Shown: positions 1-8,383, counted from the stretch's first letter. The stretch is DNA of 37,052 nucleotides from Streptomyces laculatispora (GCF_017353455.1 NZ_JAFMPZ010000477.1:1-37052); one strand, 5' to 3'. Translations and numbers: made by a program. Notes: generated by a model not told the origin, from the letters alone.

Positions 1-1920
1 CACCCCACCGATCTGCTGCCCCGCGCCCCCCGCGGCTTCCAGGGCCGGGCGGCCGAGCTGGCCGCGCTCTCCCGGGCAGCGGCCGGCGAGGCGCCCGTCT
101 GCCTGCTCACCGGACCGGCCGGGGTGGGTAAGACCGCGCTGGCCCTGCACTGGGCCCGCCGCGCCCCCGCCGCGTTCCCGGACGGGCGGCTCTTCGCCGA
201 TCTGCGCGGGTTCGGCAACTCGGGGGAACCGACGCCGCTGGAGGTCCTGCGCGAGTTCCTGCTCGCGCTCGGCGTCGCGCCCCGCCGGGTCCCGGAGTCC
301 GCCCAGGCCGCCGCCGCGCTCTTCCGCTCGCTGACCGACCGGCGCAGCCTGCTCGTCGTCCTCGACAACGCCCGCGACTCGGCCCAGGTCAGGCCGCTGC
401 TGCCGGGCGGCACCGCCTGCGTCACGCTGGTCACCAGCAGGCACCGGCTGGACGGCCTCATCGCCTCGGACGCCGCCCGTCCGGTACCGCTGGACGTGCT
501 GGAGCCACCGGACGGCACCGCCCTGCTGGCCGGGGTGCTCGGCGAGGAGCGGGTGCTCGCCGAACCGGTGGCGGCCCGTCGGCTGGCCGAGCTGTGCGGC
601 GGACTGCCGCTCGCCCTGCGGGTCACGGCGGCCCGGCTGGCGGGCCGCCCGCACCGGACGCTCGCCGGGACGGCCGACGAACTGGCCGACGAGCGCAGCC
701 GACTGACGTATCTCGACGTGGAGGACACCGGGGTCTCCGCCGCGCTGCGGCTGACCGTGCAGCAACTGCCGCCGGACGCCGTCCACCACTTCGCCCGGCT
801 CGGCCACCACCCCGGCAGCCACTTCGACCCGTACACCGCCGCCGCGCTCGCCGGCAGCGACCCGGTCGTCGCCGCGGCGGCGCTGGAGCGGCTCGCCGCC
901 GCCCACCTCGTCAGCGAGACGGGTCCCGGGCGCTGGGTGCTGCACGATCTGGTGCGCCTCTACGCCCGCGGCCTCGATCCCGCGTCCGGGCCCGACGCCC
1001 TCGTCGGTGTGCTCGACCACTGCATCGCGACCGCGCTCGCCGCCGCCGACACGGCCGAACCGGGCGGCGAGCCCTGCTTCGTCCTGCCGGAGGACTACCG
1101 CCGGCCGACCGCCGTACGGGATTTCGCCGACCGGGCCGAGGCGATGAACTGGCTGGCCACCGAGCGCGAGGACCTGTCCCTGGCGGCCGCCGCCGCCCGC
1201 GGTGCCGGTCTCGACGACCGCGCCTGGCGGATCATCCTGCTCCAGTGGCCGTATGTGGTGTGGCGGGTCCGGGACGGCTGGGTCCCGATGCTGGAACTGG
1301 CGCTGGAGGCGGCGGTCGCACGGAGCGACCCGTACGCCGAGTCCCGGGTGCGCAATCTGCTGGGCTGGGTGCTGTCGGAGGAGGGCAGGACCGCGGAGGC
1401 CGAGGCGTTGCTGGAGCCCTCGCCCGGTCTGGCCCGGCGCGCAGGTGACCGGCTCGGCGAGGCGACGGCCCTGATCAACCTGGCGATCGTCCAGGCCGAA
1501 CGGGGCGGTCTCGACGAGGCGTTGGAGGGCTGCGGGCACGCCGTCGCGCTGGCCGGGAAGGAACGCGACGCGCACACCGAGATGCTCGCCCTCCAGCACC
1601 TCTCCCGGATGCAGCTCGCGGCCGGCCGCCCGCAGGACGCCCTGGACTCCGCCCGGACCGCGTTCGATCTGGGCCCCGAGCAGGAGGAGGCCGCCCGCCG
1701 CGTACTCCTGCTGACCGTCAGCGGCGAGGCGCACCTGGCCCTCGGCACGAAGCGCGAGGGCATCCGGCTGCTGGACCTTGCGGCCGCGGAGGCGGAGCGC
1801 GACGGGTACGACGAGGGCGCGGTGCGGTCGCTGGAGGCACTGCTGCGGGTGACCTCGGGGACGGAGTACGTACGGCGGTACGAACAGGCGGTCCGGCGGC
1901 TCACCGACGGCGGTCCCTGA
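1..1920 (+). CDS. AfsR/SARP-like NB-ARC and TPR regulator, 5' end missing
   Basis: The frame is open from base 1, so the start and probably an N-terminal DNA-binding/BTAD region lie outside the window. The visible part opens with the LPRAPRGFQGR linker typical of AfsR-type proteins. A Walker A motif GPAGVGKT follows at nt 112-135, then a hydrophobic LLVVLDNARD stretch (Walker B-like) and a GLPLA motif near nt 601. From about nt 1370 to 1850 the protein is helical, Ala/Leu/Glu-rich TPR-like repeat. This is the STAND ATPase layout of the AfsR/DnrI-REDD family, in which ATP binding controls activation of target promoters. It could instead be an NB-ARC/TPR protein without a SARP domain, because the N-terminus is not visible. 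The gene ends TGA at 1918-1920. Confidence 0.85.
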   Translation, partial: HPTDLLPRAPRGFQGRAAELAALSRAAAGEAPVCLLTGPAGVGKTALALHWARRAPAAFPDGRLFADLRGFGNSGEPTPLEVLREFLLALGVAPRRVPESAQAAAALFRSLTDRRSLLVVLDNARDSAQVRPLLPGGTACVTLVTSRHRLDGLIASDAARPVPLDVLEPPDGTALLAGVLGEERVLAEPVAARRLAELCGGLPLALRVTAARLAGRPHRTLAGTADELADERSRLTYLDVEDTGVSAALRLTVQQLPPDAVHHFARLGHHPGSHFDPYTAAALAGSDPVVAAAALERLAAAHLVSETGPGRWVLHDLVRLYARGLDPASGPDALVGVLDHCIATALAAADTAEPGGEPCFVLPEDYRRPTAVRDFADRAEAMNWLATEREDLSLAAAAARGAGLDDRAWRIILLQWPYVVWRVRDGWVPMLELALEAAVARSDPYAESRVRNLLGWVLSEEGRTAEAEALLEPSPGLARRAGDRLGEATALINLAIVQAERGGLDEALEGCGHAVALAGKERDAHTEMLALQHLSRMQLAAGRPQDALDSARTAFDLGPEQEEAARRVLLLTVSGEAHLALGTKREGIRLLDLAAAEAERDGYDEGAVRSLEALLRVTSGTEYVRRYEQAVRRLTDGGP

Positions 1921-1927
1921 CCCGTCC

Positions 1928-2014
1928 GGCGCCGAGGGCATCGCCGTCGACCCGGCGAAGTACAAGACCGGCTACTGGACCTACGAGCTGCGCAACGGCG
2001 CCGACGACTTCTGA
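1928..2014 (+). pseudogene. Orphan coding-like C-terminal tail
   Basis: Directly after the regulator's stop, in a different frame, about 28 codons read smoothly as protein (GAEGIAVDPAKYKTGY, then WTYELRNGADDF and TGA at 2012-2014). There is no start codon or ribosome site and codon bias is normal for the genome. It looks like the 3' end of a lost gene, or a tail shifted off the regulator by a frameshift. The family is not recognised. It could be chance. Confidence 0.3.
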
Positions 2015-2045
2015 GCCGCCCGTCCCCGTCCCCTCCGGACGGCTG

Positions 2046-3857
2046 TCAGCCCTGCTCGTCCATCCCCGCGAGCACGAGCGGCAGCCGGGGCGTCCCCTCC
2101 GCGACCACGCGGACGGGGACGCCCCAGTCCTGTTGGTGGACGTGGCAGGCCGGGTACTCGTTCGCGGGGTCGTCGTCGCAGGACGCGGCCATCGCCGAGA
2201 CGTGCAGGACGCCCTCGGTCACCCCGTCCGCGAGGACCAGATCGCGGAACAGATCGGTGCCCGCGCCGTCGCCCCCGGCCAGCAGCTCCGGCGGGGTCGA
2301 GGAGACCAGCAGCCGGGTCGAGGGCCCGTACCGGGTGTCCAGCTTCTGGCCTGCGGGCGCCTGGAAGACGATGTCGAGCCGGAGCGCGCCCGGGGCGATC
2401 TCGGTGGCGACGCGCTGGGTGCGGTGCGCGGAATCGGCGACGCGTACCGCCTCCTCGGGCAGCCGCAGCCTGGTCAGCCGGTGCCTGGCGGACTCGACGA
2501 CCACGAGATCGCCGTCCACCAGCACGGCGTCGCTGGGCTCGCGCAGATCCGTGGCGAGCGTGGTGACCTCACCGCTCGCCGGGTCGTAGCGGCGCAGGGC
2601 GTGGTTGTAGGTGTCGCAGACGGCGACGGACCCGTCGGGCAGCGCGGTGACACCCAGCGGGTGCTGGAGCAGAGCCTGATCAGCGGCCCCGTCGCGGTGG
2701 CCGAAGTCGAAGAGTCCGGTGCCGACCGCGGTGTGGACGGCTCCCTCCAGATCGACGTAGCGCAGCGCGGACGTCTCCGAGTCGGCGACCCAGAGCCGCT
2801 CCGCGGTGGCGGCGAGCCCGGACGGCTGGGCGAACCACGCCTCGTCGCCCGGACCGTCGACCAGGCCCTCGTTCGTGGTGCCGGCCGCGACCCGCACGGT
2901 GCCGTTCCCGGGGTCGTACGTCCACAGCTGGTGCACGCCCGCCATGGCGATCCAGAGCCTGCCGTCGAACCAGGCGACGTCCCACGGGGAGGAGAGGTCG
3001 ATCTCGCGGCCCGCGCCACTGGTAGGCGCCCCCTGCCACCACTGGCGGCCGCTGCCGGCGAGGGTGGTCGTCGTACCGGTCGTGAGGTCGAGCGCGCGGA
3101 TCGCGTGGTTCACCGTGTCGGCGACGGCGATCCGCCCGTCGGGCAGCACCGCCAGCCCCTGCGGCTCGCTGAACCGGACCTCCTCGGGCCCGCCGTCGGT
3201 GAACCCGCGGTCGCCGGTCCCGAAGTGGCGGCGGACGCTCTCGCCGTCCGCGTCCAGCTCGACCAGCCGGTGGCGGGTGGTGTCGGAGACCAGGAACCCG
3301 CCGTCGGCCAGCAGCAGCGCCTTCCCGGGGAACCGCAGATGCGTCGCCACCGGCTCGGGCGCCACGTACGGCCCGTCGCCGCGTCGCAGGGTGCCCTTCG
3401 CGGCGTGCTCGGCCTCCAGCTCCTCGACGAGCTTCTCGATGGCGTGGGCGTGGCCCTCGCCCGCGTGCTGGGCGACGACATATCCCTCGGGGTCGACGAC
3501 GACGAGCGTCGGCCAGGCGCGTACGGCGTACTGCTTCCAGGTCGCGAGCTCGGGGTCGTCCAGCACCGGGTGGTGCACCTCGTACCGCTCGACGGCGTCG
3601 GCCACGGCCTGGTGCTCCGCCTCATGGACGAACTTCGGCGAGTGCACGCCGATGATCACCACGGTGTCGCGGTGCTTCTCCTCCAGCTCGCGCAGCTCGT
3701 CGAGGACATGCAGGCAGTTCACACAGCAGAACGTCCAGAAATCCAAGATCACAATGCGTCCTCGCAGGTCAGCGAGGGCGTACTGCTGGTCGCCTGTATT
3801 GAGCCAGCCGCCCTTGCCGATCAGTTCGGGGGCCCTGACGCGCGCACGTGTTGCCAT
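2046..3857 (-). CDS. Thioredoxin-fold protein with NHL repeats
   Basis: A 603-residue protein with an N-terminal TlpA/thioredoxin-like domain (about 1-160) and an NHL-repeat propeller behind it (about 190-500). The redox site is WTFCCVNC, with the CxxC pair at Cys45 and Cys48. Repeats such as LPDGRIAVADTVNHAIRALDL and LPDGSVAVCDTYNHALRRYDP are classic NHL units, and a C-terminal domain follows. No signal peptide is seen, so it is probably cytosolic. The start MATRARVRAPEL at 3857 is chosen because upstream in-frame codons would run into the divergent gene at 3922. By family knowledge (NHLRC2-like) it may act in redox or scaffold roles; the substrate is unknown. It shares a 64-bp divergent promoter region with the next gene. 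Confidence 0.88.
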   Translation of the reverse strand: MATRARVRAPELIGKGGWLNTGDQQYALADLRGRIVILDFWTFCCVNCLHVLDELRELEEKHRDTVVIIGVHSPKFVHEAEHQAVADAVERYEVHHPVLDDPELATWKQYAVRAWPTLVVVDPEGYVVAQHAGEGHAHAIEKLVEELEAEHAAKGTLRRGDGPYVAPEPVATHLRFPGKALLLADGGFLVSDTTRHRLVELDADGESVRRHFGTGDRGFTDGGPEEVRFSEPQGLAVLPDGRIAVADTVNHAIRALDLTTGTTTTLAGSGRQWWQGAPTSGAGREIDLSSPWDVAWFDGRLWIAMAGVHQLWTYDPGNGTVRVAAGTTNEGLVDGPGDEAWFAQPSGLAATAERLWVADSETSALRYVDLEGAVHTAVGTGLFDFGHRDGAADQALLQHPLGVTALPDGSVAVCDTYNHALRRYDPASGEVTTLATDLREPSDAVLVDGDLVVVESARHRLTRLRLPEEAVRVADSAHRTQRVATEIAPGALRLDIVFQAPAGQKLDTRYGPSTRLLVSSTPPELLAGGDGAGTDLFRDLVLADGVTEGVLHVSAMAASCDDDPANEYPACHVHQQDWGVPVRVVAEGTPRLPLVLAGMDEQG

Positions 3858-3893
3858 GTGAACAGTCAACATCACCGTGGCGTCCACGCATTC

Positions 3894-3917
3894 CACAGGT
3901 ACCTCGGGGAACCTGTG
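3894..3917. promoter_or_regulatory. Inverted repeat in divergent promoter region
   Basis: CACAGGT at 3894-3900 is mirrored exactly by ACCTGTG at 3911-3917, ten bases apart. Inner bases also pair (CC/GG), so arms of ten match at nine positions. It lies 4 bases before the ATG at 3922 and 37 bases before the divergent start at 3857, a fitting place for an operator or a 5'-UTR hairpin. The protein that would bind it is unknown. Confidence 0.4.
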
Positions 3918-3921
3918 AGCC

Positions 3922-4413
3922 ATGAGACTTCTCGTGCGTGAGCGACTGTTCGGCATCGGCGACGACTACTGGATCGAGGACGCGGACGGCCGCAAGGTCT
4001 TCCTCGTCGACGGCAAGGCGATGCGGGTGCGTGACACCTTCGAGCTGAAGGACGCACAGGGCCGGATCGTCGCCGAGATCCGGCAGAAACTGATCAGCCT
4101 GCGCGACACGATGCTCATCGAGCGCGACGGCGAGCAGCTGGCCAAGGTCAAGCGGAAGCGGCTGTCGCTGCTGCGCAACCACTACCGGGTCACCCTGGTG
4201 GACGGCACCGAGCTCGACGTCAGCGGCAAGATCCTGGACCGCGAGTTCGCGGTGGAGTACGACGGGGAGCTGCTGGCCCAGATCTCGCGCCGCTGGCTGA
4301 CCGTCCGGGACACGTACGGGATCGATGTCGTGCGGGAGGACGCCGACACGGCGCTGCTGATCGCGGTGGCGGTGTGCGTCATCGTGCTCGCGGAGAAGGA
4401 GCACGAGGACTGA
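3922..4413 (+). CDS. LURP-one-related / tubby-like (DUF567) protein
   Basis: A 163-residue protein made of repeating beta-strand units (FLVDGKAMRVRDTFELKDAQGRIVAEIRQKLISLRDTMLIERDGEQLAKVKRKRL), the pattern of the LURP-one-related family, which shares the tubby C-terminal fold. It ends in a short hydrophobic segment (ALLIAVAVCVIVLA, about residues 144-157) before EKEHED. In tubby and scramblase relatives this buried C-terminal helix fills the barrel, so it need not be a membrane anchor. The biochemical role is unknown. It is transcribed away from the thioredoxin-NHL gene, and the 32-bp parS palindrome begins six bases after its stop. Confidence 0.85.
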   Translation: MRLLVRERLFGIGDDYWIEDADGRKVFLVDGKAMRVRDTFELKDAQGRIVAEIRQKLISLRDTMLIERDGEQLAKVKRKRLSLLRNHYRVTLVDGTELDVSGKILDREFAVEYDGELLAQISRRWLTVRDTYGIDVVREDADTALLIAVAVCVIVLAEKEHED

Positions 4414-4419
4414 GCGGCG

Positions 4420-4451
4420 GCGGTGCCTGTTTCACGTGAAACAGGCACCGC
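4420..4451. other. parS: parS partition site within a 32-bp perfect palindrome
   Basis: The core GTTTCACGTGAAAC at 4429-4442 is exactly the 14-bp parS consensus reported for Streptomyces, and TGTTTCACGTGAAACA (4428-4443) is the general 16-bp bacterial parS. Perfect symmetry runs further out, from 4420 to 4451, with outer arms GCGGTGCC/GGCACCGC. ParB binds such sites, which cluster around oriC, to organise the origin region for segregation. It sits between two convergent genes, so the outer stem may also act as a bidirectional terminator. I saw no second copy in the window. Confidence 0.88.
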
Positions 4452-4493
4452 GGAAGAACCCACGGTTGTACGCGACTGTCCGGTGGTACGTGA

Positions 4494-4507
4494 CTGTCCA
4501 AGGACAG
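4494..4507. repeat. Short inverted and direct repeats between parS and the amidase gene
   Basis: CTGTCC (4494-4499) and GGACAG (4502-4507) form a small inverted repeat. Just before it, TACGCGACTGTCC and TACGTGACTGTCC form a near-direct repeat, at 4469-4481 and 4487-4499. They lie downstream of the amidase stop, so they may be part of its terminator. No other function is evident. Confidence 0.3.
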
Positions 4508-4516
4508 CCGTCGGCA

Positions 4517-5317
4517 CTATCCGAGGACGGCAGGCGGCGCGAGCCCCAGCCGGCGGTCCTTGAGGGCCGGGAACTGCTCCCGGGTGGCGGCGACCCGGGA
4601 AGGATCGAACTCCACGCTCAGCACCTCCTCGCCCGCGCCCGCCTGCGCGAGCACCTCGCCCCAGGGGTCGACGACGATGCTGTGCCCGGCCTGCGGGACT
4701 CCGGCGTGGGTACCGGCGCATCCGACGGCCAGCACATACGCCTGGTTCTCCACCGCCCGCGCCTGGGCGAGCAGCGTCCAGTGGGCACGGCGGCGCTCGG
4801 GCCAGCCCGCCGCGACAACCAGGGTCTCGGCGCCCGCGTCGACCAGCCCGCGGAACATCTCCGGGAAGCGCAGGTCGTAGCAGGTGGCGAGCCCGATCGT
4901 GGTCTGCGGCAGGGCGACGGTGACCAGCTCGTCACCGGCGCCCATCATGACCGCCTCGCCCTTGTCGAAGCCGAAGCGGTGGATCTTGCGGTACGCGGCG
5001 GCCCGTTCGCCCTCGGGGGTGAAGACGAGCGTGGTGTTGTAGAGGGTGCCGTCGTCGGCCCGCTCGACGAAGGAGCCGGCGTACAGCCAGACCCCGGCAT
5101 CGGCGGCGGCCTTGGCCATCACCTCGTGCGTGGGACCGAGCAGCGGTTCGGCCTCGGCCTCGAACTCCTCGTAGGCGAAGGCTCCGACCGGCCAGAGCTC
5201 GGGCAGGACCACCAGATCCGCGCCCCGTTGGGTCGCGATCAGCGAAGCCACGCGCCCCCTACGGGCCTTGACGGATTCGTCCGGGTCTACTGCGATCTGG
5301 ATGAGAGAGGCGCGCAC
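4517..5317 (-). CDS. Nitrilase-superfamily carbon-nitrogen hydrolase
   Basis: A 266-residue protein with the complete nitrilase catalytic triad: Glu40 (VVLPELW), Lys111 (YRKIHRFGFD) and nucleophile Cys146 (LATCYDLRFPEMFR). Its length and these motifs match the YafV/Nit2-like omega-amidase branch, which hydrolyses small amide carbons such as 2-oxo-acid amides or deaminated metabolites. It is soluble and without a signal peptide. The start is GTG at 5317, and the first residues MRASLIQIAVD fit the family's N-terminal strand. It converges on the LURP-one gene across parS and diverges from the gene at 5496. The exact substrate cannot be read from sequence. Confidence 0.9.
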   Translation of the reverse strand: MRASLIQIAVDPDESVKARRGRVASLIATQRGADLVVLPELWPVGAFAYEEFEAEAEPLLGPTHEVMAKAAADAGVWLYAGSFVERADDGTLYNTTLVFTPEGERAAAYRKIHRFGFDKGEAVMMGAGDELVTVALPQTTIGLATCYDLRFPEMFRGLVDAGAETLVVAAGWPERRRAHWTLLAQARAVENQAYVLAVGCAGTHAGVPQAGHSIVVDPWGEVLAQAGAGEEVLSVEFDPSRVAATREQFPALKDRRLGLAPPAVLG

Positions 5318-5495
5318 ACTACCACCGTCCTGGCATATGAGCCGTCAACACGGGCCTACGATCGTCACACGAAAGCACTGCCGGGGTGCCTGCTCGCAGC
5401 GTAACTTGGACCGACCGAACCTCACTGCAGCTCGCAGCCCGCCGTCCGCGCCCAGTTCTCCAGCCCATGCACCGCAGAACCGCACGAGGGGTCCC

Positions 5496-6320
5496 GTGAC
5501 CGTCCATCCCAGCCTCCAGACCTACGCCGACGCCTGGACCCACTCCATCGAGTCGATAGCCGAGCTGGTGAGCCCGCTCACCGAGGGGGAGTGGAACGGC
5601 CGTACTCCATGTCCCAACTGGTCGGTGCGCGACATCGTGTCGCACATCATCGGCATGGAATGCGAGCAGCTCGGCGATCCGCGCCCCATCCACACACTGC
5701 CGCGCGATCTCTACCACGTGCAGAACGACTTCGCCCGCTACATGGAGATGCAGGTCGATGTGCGGCGCCACCACACCGCACCGGAGATGACCTCCGAGCT
5801 GGAGTACACCATCATCCGCCGGGCCCGTCAGCTGCGCAACGAGACGCGTGCCCCGGAGACCATGACGCGCGCGCCGCTCGGCGCCGAGCAGACCCTCGAA
5901 CTGGCGCTGCGGATGCGCGCCTTCGACGTATGGGTGCACGAGCAGGACCTGCGTACGACGCTGGGGAAGCCCGGCAATCTGGACTCCCCCGGTGCCACGA
6001 TCGTCCGGGACACGCTGCTGGCCGCACTGCCGAAGGTGGTCGCCAAGGACGCGGGCGCACCGCCCAACTCGGCGGTCGTGCTGGATGTCCACGGGCCGGT
6101 GGAGTTCCTGCGCACCGTCCGGGTCGACGCGGAGGGCCGCGGTTCGGTGGACGGCGCACCGTCGCTGGGCCCCGCGGTGACGCTGGCGATGGACTGGGAG
6201 ACGTACGTGCGGCTGGCCTGCGGCCGGGTGCGGGCGAGCTCGGTCGCGGACGACATCAAGGCCGAGGGCGACCAGGACCTGGCCGCCGCCATCCTGCAGA
6301 ACTTCGCCGTCACCCCGTAG
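5496..6320 (+). CDS. Maleylpyruvate isomerase family mycothiol-dependent enzyme
   Basis: A 274-residue member of the DinB/MDMPI superfamily. The N-terminal four-helix-bundle domain carries LTEGEWNGRTPCPNWSVRDIVSHIIGME, the usual opening of these proteins, with His of SHIIG the likely first metal ligand. RMRAFDVWVHEQDLRTTLG supplies the later conserved His. The C-terminal part resembles an SCP2-like domain. Family members use mycothiol, the actinobacterial thiol, as cofactor or substrate, but most are uncharacterised. The GTG start at 5496 is preferred over frames beginning farther upstream because GAGGGG lies at 5486-5491 and family homology begins just after it (VTVHPSLQTYADAW). Confidence 0.87.
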   Translation: MTVHPSLQTYADAWTHSIESIAELVSPLTEGEWNGRTPCPNWSVRDIVSHIIGMECEQLGDPRPIHTLPRDLYHVQNDFARYMEMQVDVRRHHTAPEMTSELEYTIIRRARQLRNETRAPETMTRAPLGAEQTLELALRMRAFDVWVHEQDLRTTLGKPGNLDSPGATIVRDTLLAALPKVVAKDAGAPPNSAVVLDVHGPVEFLRTVRVDAEGRGSVDGAPSLGPAVTLAMDWETYVRLACGRVRASSVADDIKAEGDQDLAAAILQNFAVTP

Positions 6321-6355
6321 TCACGGCAACCGGCGCCCCTTCACGGCAACCGGCG
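6321..6355. repeat. 15-bp direct repeat after a stop codon
   Basis: TCACGGCAACCGGCG occurs at 6321-6335 and again at 6341-6355, a 20-bp period beginning immediately after the upstream gene's stop. It lies in the short convergent space before the terminator hairpin. Probably a local duplication. Confidence 0.6.
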
Positions 6356-6356
6356 A

Positions 6357-6381
6357 CGCCCGCCCCGCAGGGGGACGGGCG
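6357..6381. terminator. Hairpin between convergent genes
   Basis: CGCCCG (6357-6362) plus CCCC pairs with GGGG plus CGGGCG (6376-6381), with one bulged A at 6375. It sits midway between the stop at 6320 (+) and the MFS gene's end at 6402 (-), so it can serve both. There is no T-run, as is common in Streptomyces. Confidence 0.55.
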
Positions 6382-6401
6382 CGCCGCCGCGTCCACGTCC
6401 C

Positions 6402-7712
6402 CTACGCGGGTACGTGTACGGCCTCCACCCGGCTGATCACATGGTGCTCGCGCTCCCGGTGCGCGGCCCTGGCCCGCAGCCGCAGGATCTGCACGACCCC
6501 GAGCGCCTCCAGGACGAAGACCGAGGCGAACGCGATGCGGTAGTTGTCGCCGGTCGCGTCCAGCAGCACGCCGACGGCGAACAGTGTGGTCATCGACGCG
6601 ACGAAGCCGCCCATGTTGACGATCCCCGAAGCGGTGCCCTGGCGCTCCGGCGGGTTGGCCGGGCGGGCGAAGTCGAAGCCGATCATCGACGCGGGCCCAC
6701 AGGCGCCGAGCACCACGCACAGCGTGACCAGCAGCCACATCGGCGCATGGTCCCCGGGGTACAGGATGGCCGACGCCCACAGCAGCGCCGTCATCGCGAC
6801 CGTGCCCAGCGCGAGCGGGACACGGGCCGCGTGGTGGCGGGCGATGATCTGCCCGTAGACGAGGCCGACGGCCATGTTGGAGAGCACCACCAGGGTGAGC
6901 AGCTCCCCCGCGGTCCCCCGGCTCAGCCCCTGCGCCTCGACCAGGAACGGCATCCCCCACAGCAGCAGGAACACCATGGCCGGGAACTGCGTGGTGAAGT
7001 GCACCCACATCCCGAGCCGGGTGCCCGGTTCCCGCCAGGCGGCGGCGATCTGCTTGCGCACGTACGTCCCGCCGGCGTGCTCGGCGGGCGGCGGCGCGTG
7101 CCCCTCGGGGTGGTCCTTCAGGAAGAGCAGCAGCAGGACCAGCACCACGACCCCGGCCAGCGAGCTGCCGACGAAGGTGGTGGTCCAGCCCAGGCCGTGC
7201 AGGGAGCGGGCGATCACCAGCGTCGAGACGAGGTTGCCCGCCATCCCGAAGAGGGCGGCGACCTGCCCGATCATCGGGCCGCGCCTGGCCGGGAACCAGC
7301 GCGCCCCCAGCCGCAGCACGCTGATGAACGTCATCGCGTCGCCGCAGCCCAGCAGGGCGCGGGAGGCCAGCGCGGCACCGTACGAGGGGGAGAGCGCGAA
7401 GCCGAGCTGCCCGAGGGTGAACAGGACGGCGCCGATGGTGAGCACCTTCTTGGTGCCCAGCCGGTCCACCATCAGGCCGACGGGTATCTGCATGCCCGCG
7501 TAGACCAGCAGCTGAAGGATGGAGAAGGTGGAGAGCGCCGAGGCGCTGACGTCGAACCGGTCGGCGGCGTCGAGCCCGGCGACGCCCAGGCTGGTGCGGA
7601 AGATGATGGCGACGAAGTAGACGGCGACCCCGACGCCCCAGACCATGGCGGCCCGCCGGCCGCCGGGCGGATCGCCGGGCAGGGACAGCGTGGGGGCGGC
7701 GGCGGAACTCAC
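6402..7712 (-). CDS. MFS transporter
   Basis: A 436-residue major facilitator protein with about twelve hydrophobic segments. The family signature between segments 2 and 3 is visible as GLMVDRLGTKKVL, and RALLGCGDAMTFISVLRLGARWFPARRGPMIG marks segments 4-5. A charged central loop (KDHPEGHAPPPAEHAGGTYVRKQ) splits the two halves. It acts in the cytoplasmic membrane; the substrate is unknown. Its GTG start overlaps the stop of the upstream GntR gene as GTGA (7709-7712), so the pair is translationally coupled, and the regulator probably controls this exporter or importer. Confidence 0.92.
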   Translation of the reverse strand: MSSAAAPTLSLPGDPPGGRRAAMVWGVGVAVYFVAIIFRTSLGVAGLDAADRFDVSASALSTFSILQLLVYAGMQIPVGLMVDRLGTKKVLTIGAVLFTLGQLGFALSPSYGAALASRALLGCGDAMTFISVLRLGARWFPARRGPMIGQVAALFGMAGNLVSTLVIARSLHGLGWTTTFVGSSLAGVVVLVLLLLFLKDHPEGHAPPPAEHAGGTYVRKQIAAAWREPGTRLGMWVHFTTQFPAMVFLLLWGMPFLVEAQGLSRGTAGELLTLVVLSNMAVGLVYGQIIARHHAARVPLALGTVAMTALLWASAILYPGDHAPMWLLVTLCVVLGACGPASMIGFDFARPANPPERQGTASGIVNMGGFVASMTTLFAVGVLLDATGDNYRIAFASVFVLEALGVVQILRLRARAAHREREHHVISRVEAVHVPA

Positions 7713-8383
7713 CGGTCCTCACCCCTGACCAGCACCTTGACCCGGCTCACATGACGGCGCACGACGTGCGCGGCACCGTCCGCGTCACCGGCCCTGATCG
7801 CCTCCAGCAGCTCGCCGTGCTCGGCGATGTTGGCGGCGATCCTGCCGGGGTGGGCCTCCATGACGGCGACGCCCATCCGCAGCTGGCGGTCGCGCAGCTG
7901 GTCGTAGAGGCGGGACAGGATCTCGTTGCCGGCGTGCCGGACGATCTCGGCGTGGAAGCAGCGGTCCTTGACCGAGACGGCGGCCAGGTCCCCCGCCTCC
8001 GACATCTGCCGCTGTTCCTCAAGCAGCTCCTCCAGCCGGGCGATCAGCTTCGCCGACGCGGGCACGGCCCGGCGCACGGCGAACTCCTCGACGAGCAGCC
8101 GGGTCTCCACGACGTCCGCGATCTCCTGTGCGGAGACGGCGAGCACCAGGGCGCCCTTCTTCGGATAGAGCTTGATCAGCCCCTCCACCTCCAGCCGCAG
8201 CAGCGCCTCGCGCACGGGCGTGCGGGAGACCCCCACAGCGTCCGCGAGATCACCCTCGGTGAGGAGCGTCCCGCCCTCGTACCGGCGGTCCAGGACCGCT
8301 TCCTTGATATGGGTGTAGACCCGCTCGGCGGCGGGGGGCCGCTTCACGGGCGGACGGACGGGGGACGAGGCTGGGGCAGGCAT
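7709..8383 (-). CDS. GntR-family regulator, FCD (FadR-type) subgroup
   Basis: A 224-residue regulator. The N-terminal winged helix (about 20-85) contains LLTEGDLADAVGVSRTPVREALLRLEVEGLI, the hallmark GntR recognition helix. The C-terminal FCD domain carries spaced histidines (FHAEIVRHAGN, AEHGELLEAI, HVVRRHVSRV) that bind metal and effector, usually a small organic acid, in this subgroup. The start MPAPASSPV at 8383 is chosen because upstream codons give an Arg/Cys-rich stretch unlike the family. A -10-like TATGCT ends seven bases before that ATG, so the message may be leaderless. The gene is coupled to the MFS gene downstream, which it likely represses; operator sites may lie at 8384-8420. 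Confidence 0.88.
   Translation of the reverse strand: MPAPASSPVRPPVKRPPAAERVYTHIKEAVLDRRYEGGTLLTEGDLADAVGVSRTPVREALLRLEVEGLIKLYPKKGALVLAVSAQEIADVVETRLLVEEFAVRRAVPASAKLIARLEELLEEQRQMSEAGDLAAVSVKDRCFHAEIVRHAGNEILSRLYDQLRDRQLRMGVAVMEAHPGRIAANIAEHGELLEAIRAGDADGAAHVVRRHVSRVKVLVRGEDR

Noticed and set aside
2133-3941. A 602-codon open frame on the plus strand, antisense to the thioredoxin-NHL gene
   Set aside because: It is a mirror of a real, recognisable gene; its sequence is Arg/Gly/Val-rich with no family features.
5318-5348. TTGACG and GGTAGT as the promoter of the nitrilase-family gene
   Set aside because: The -10 would lie directly against the GTG start, so transcription would begin inside the gene.
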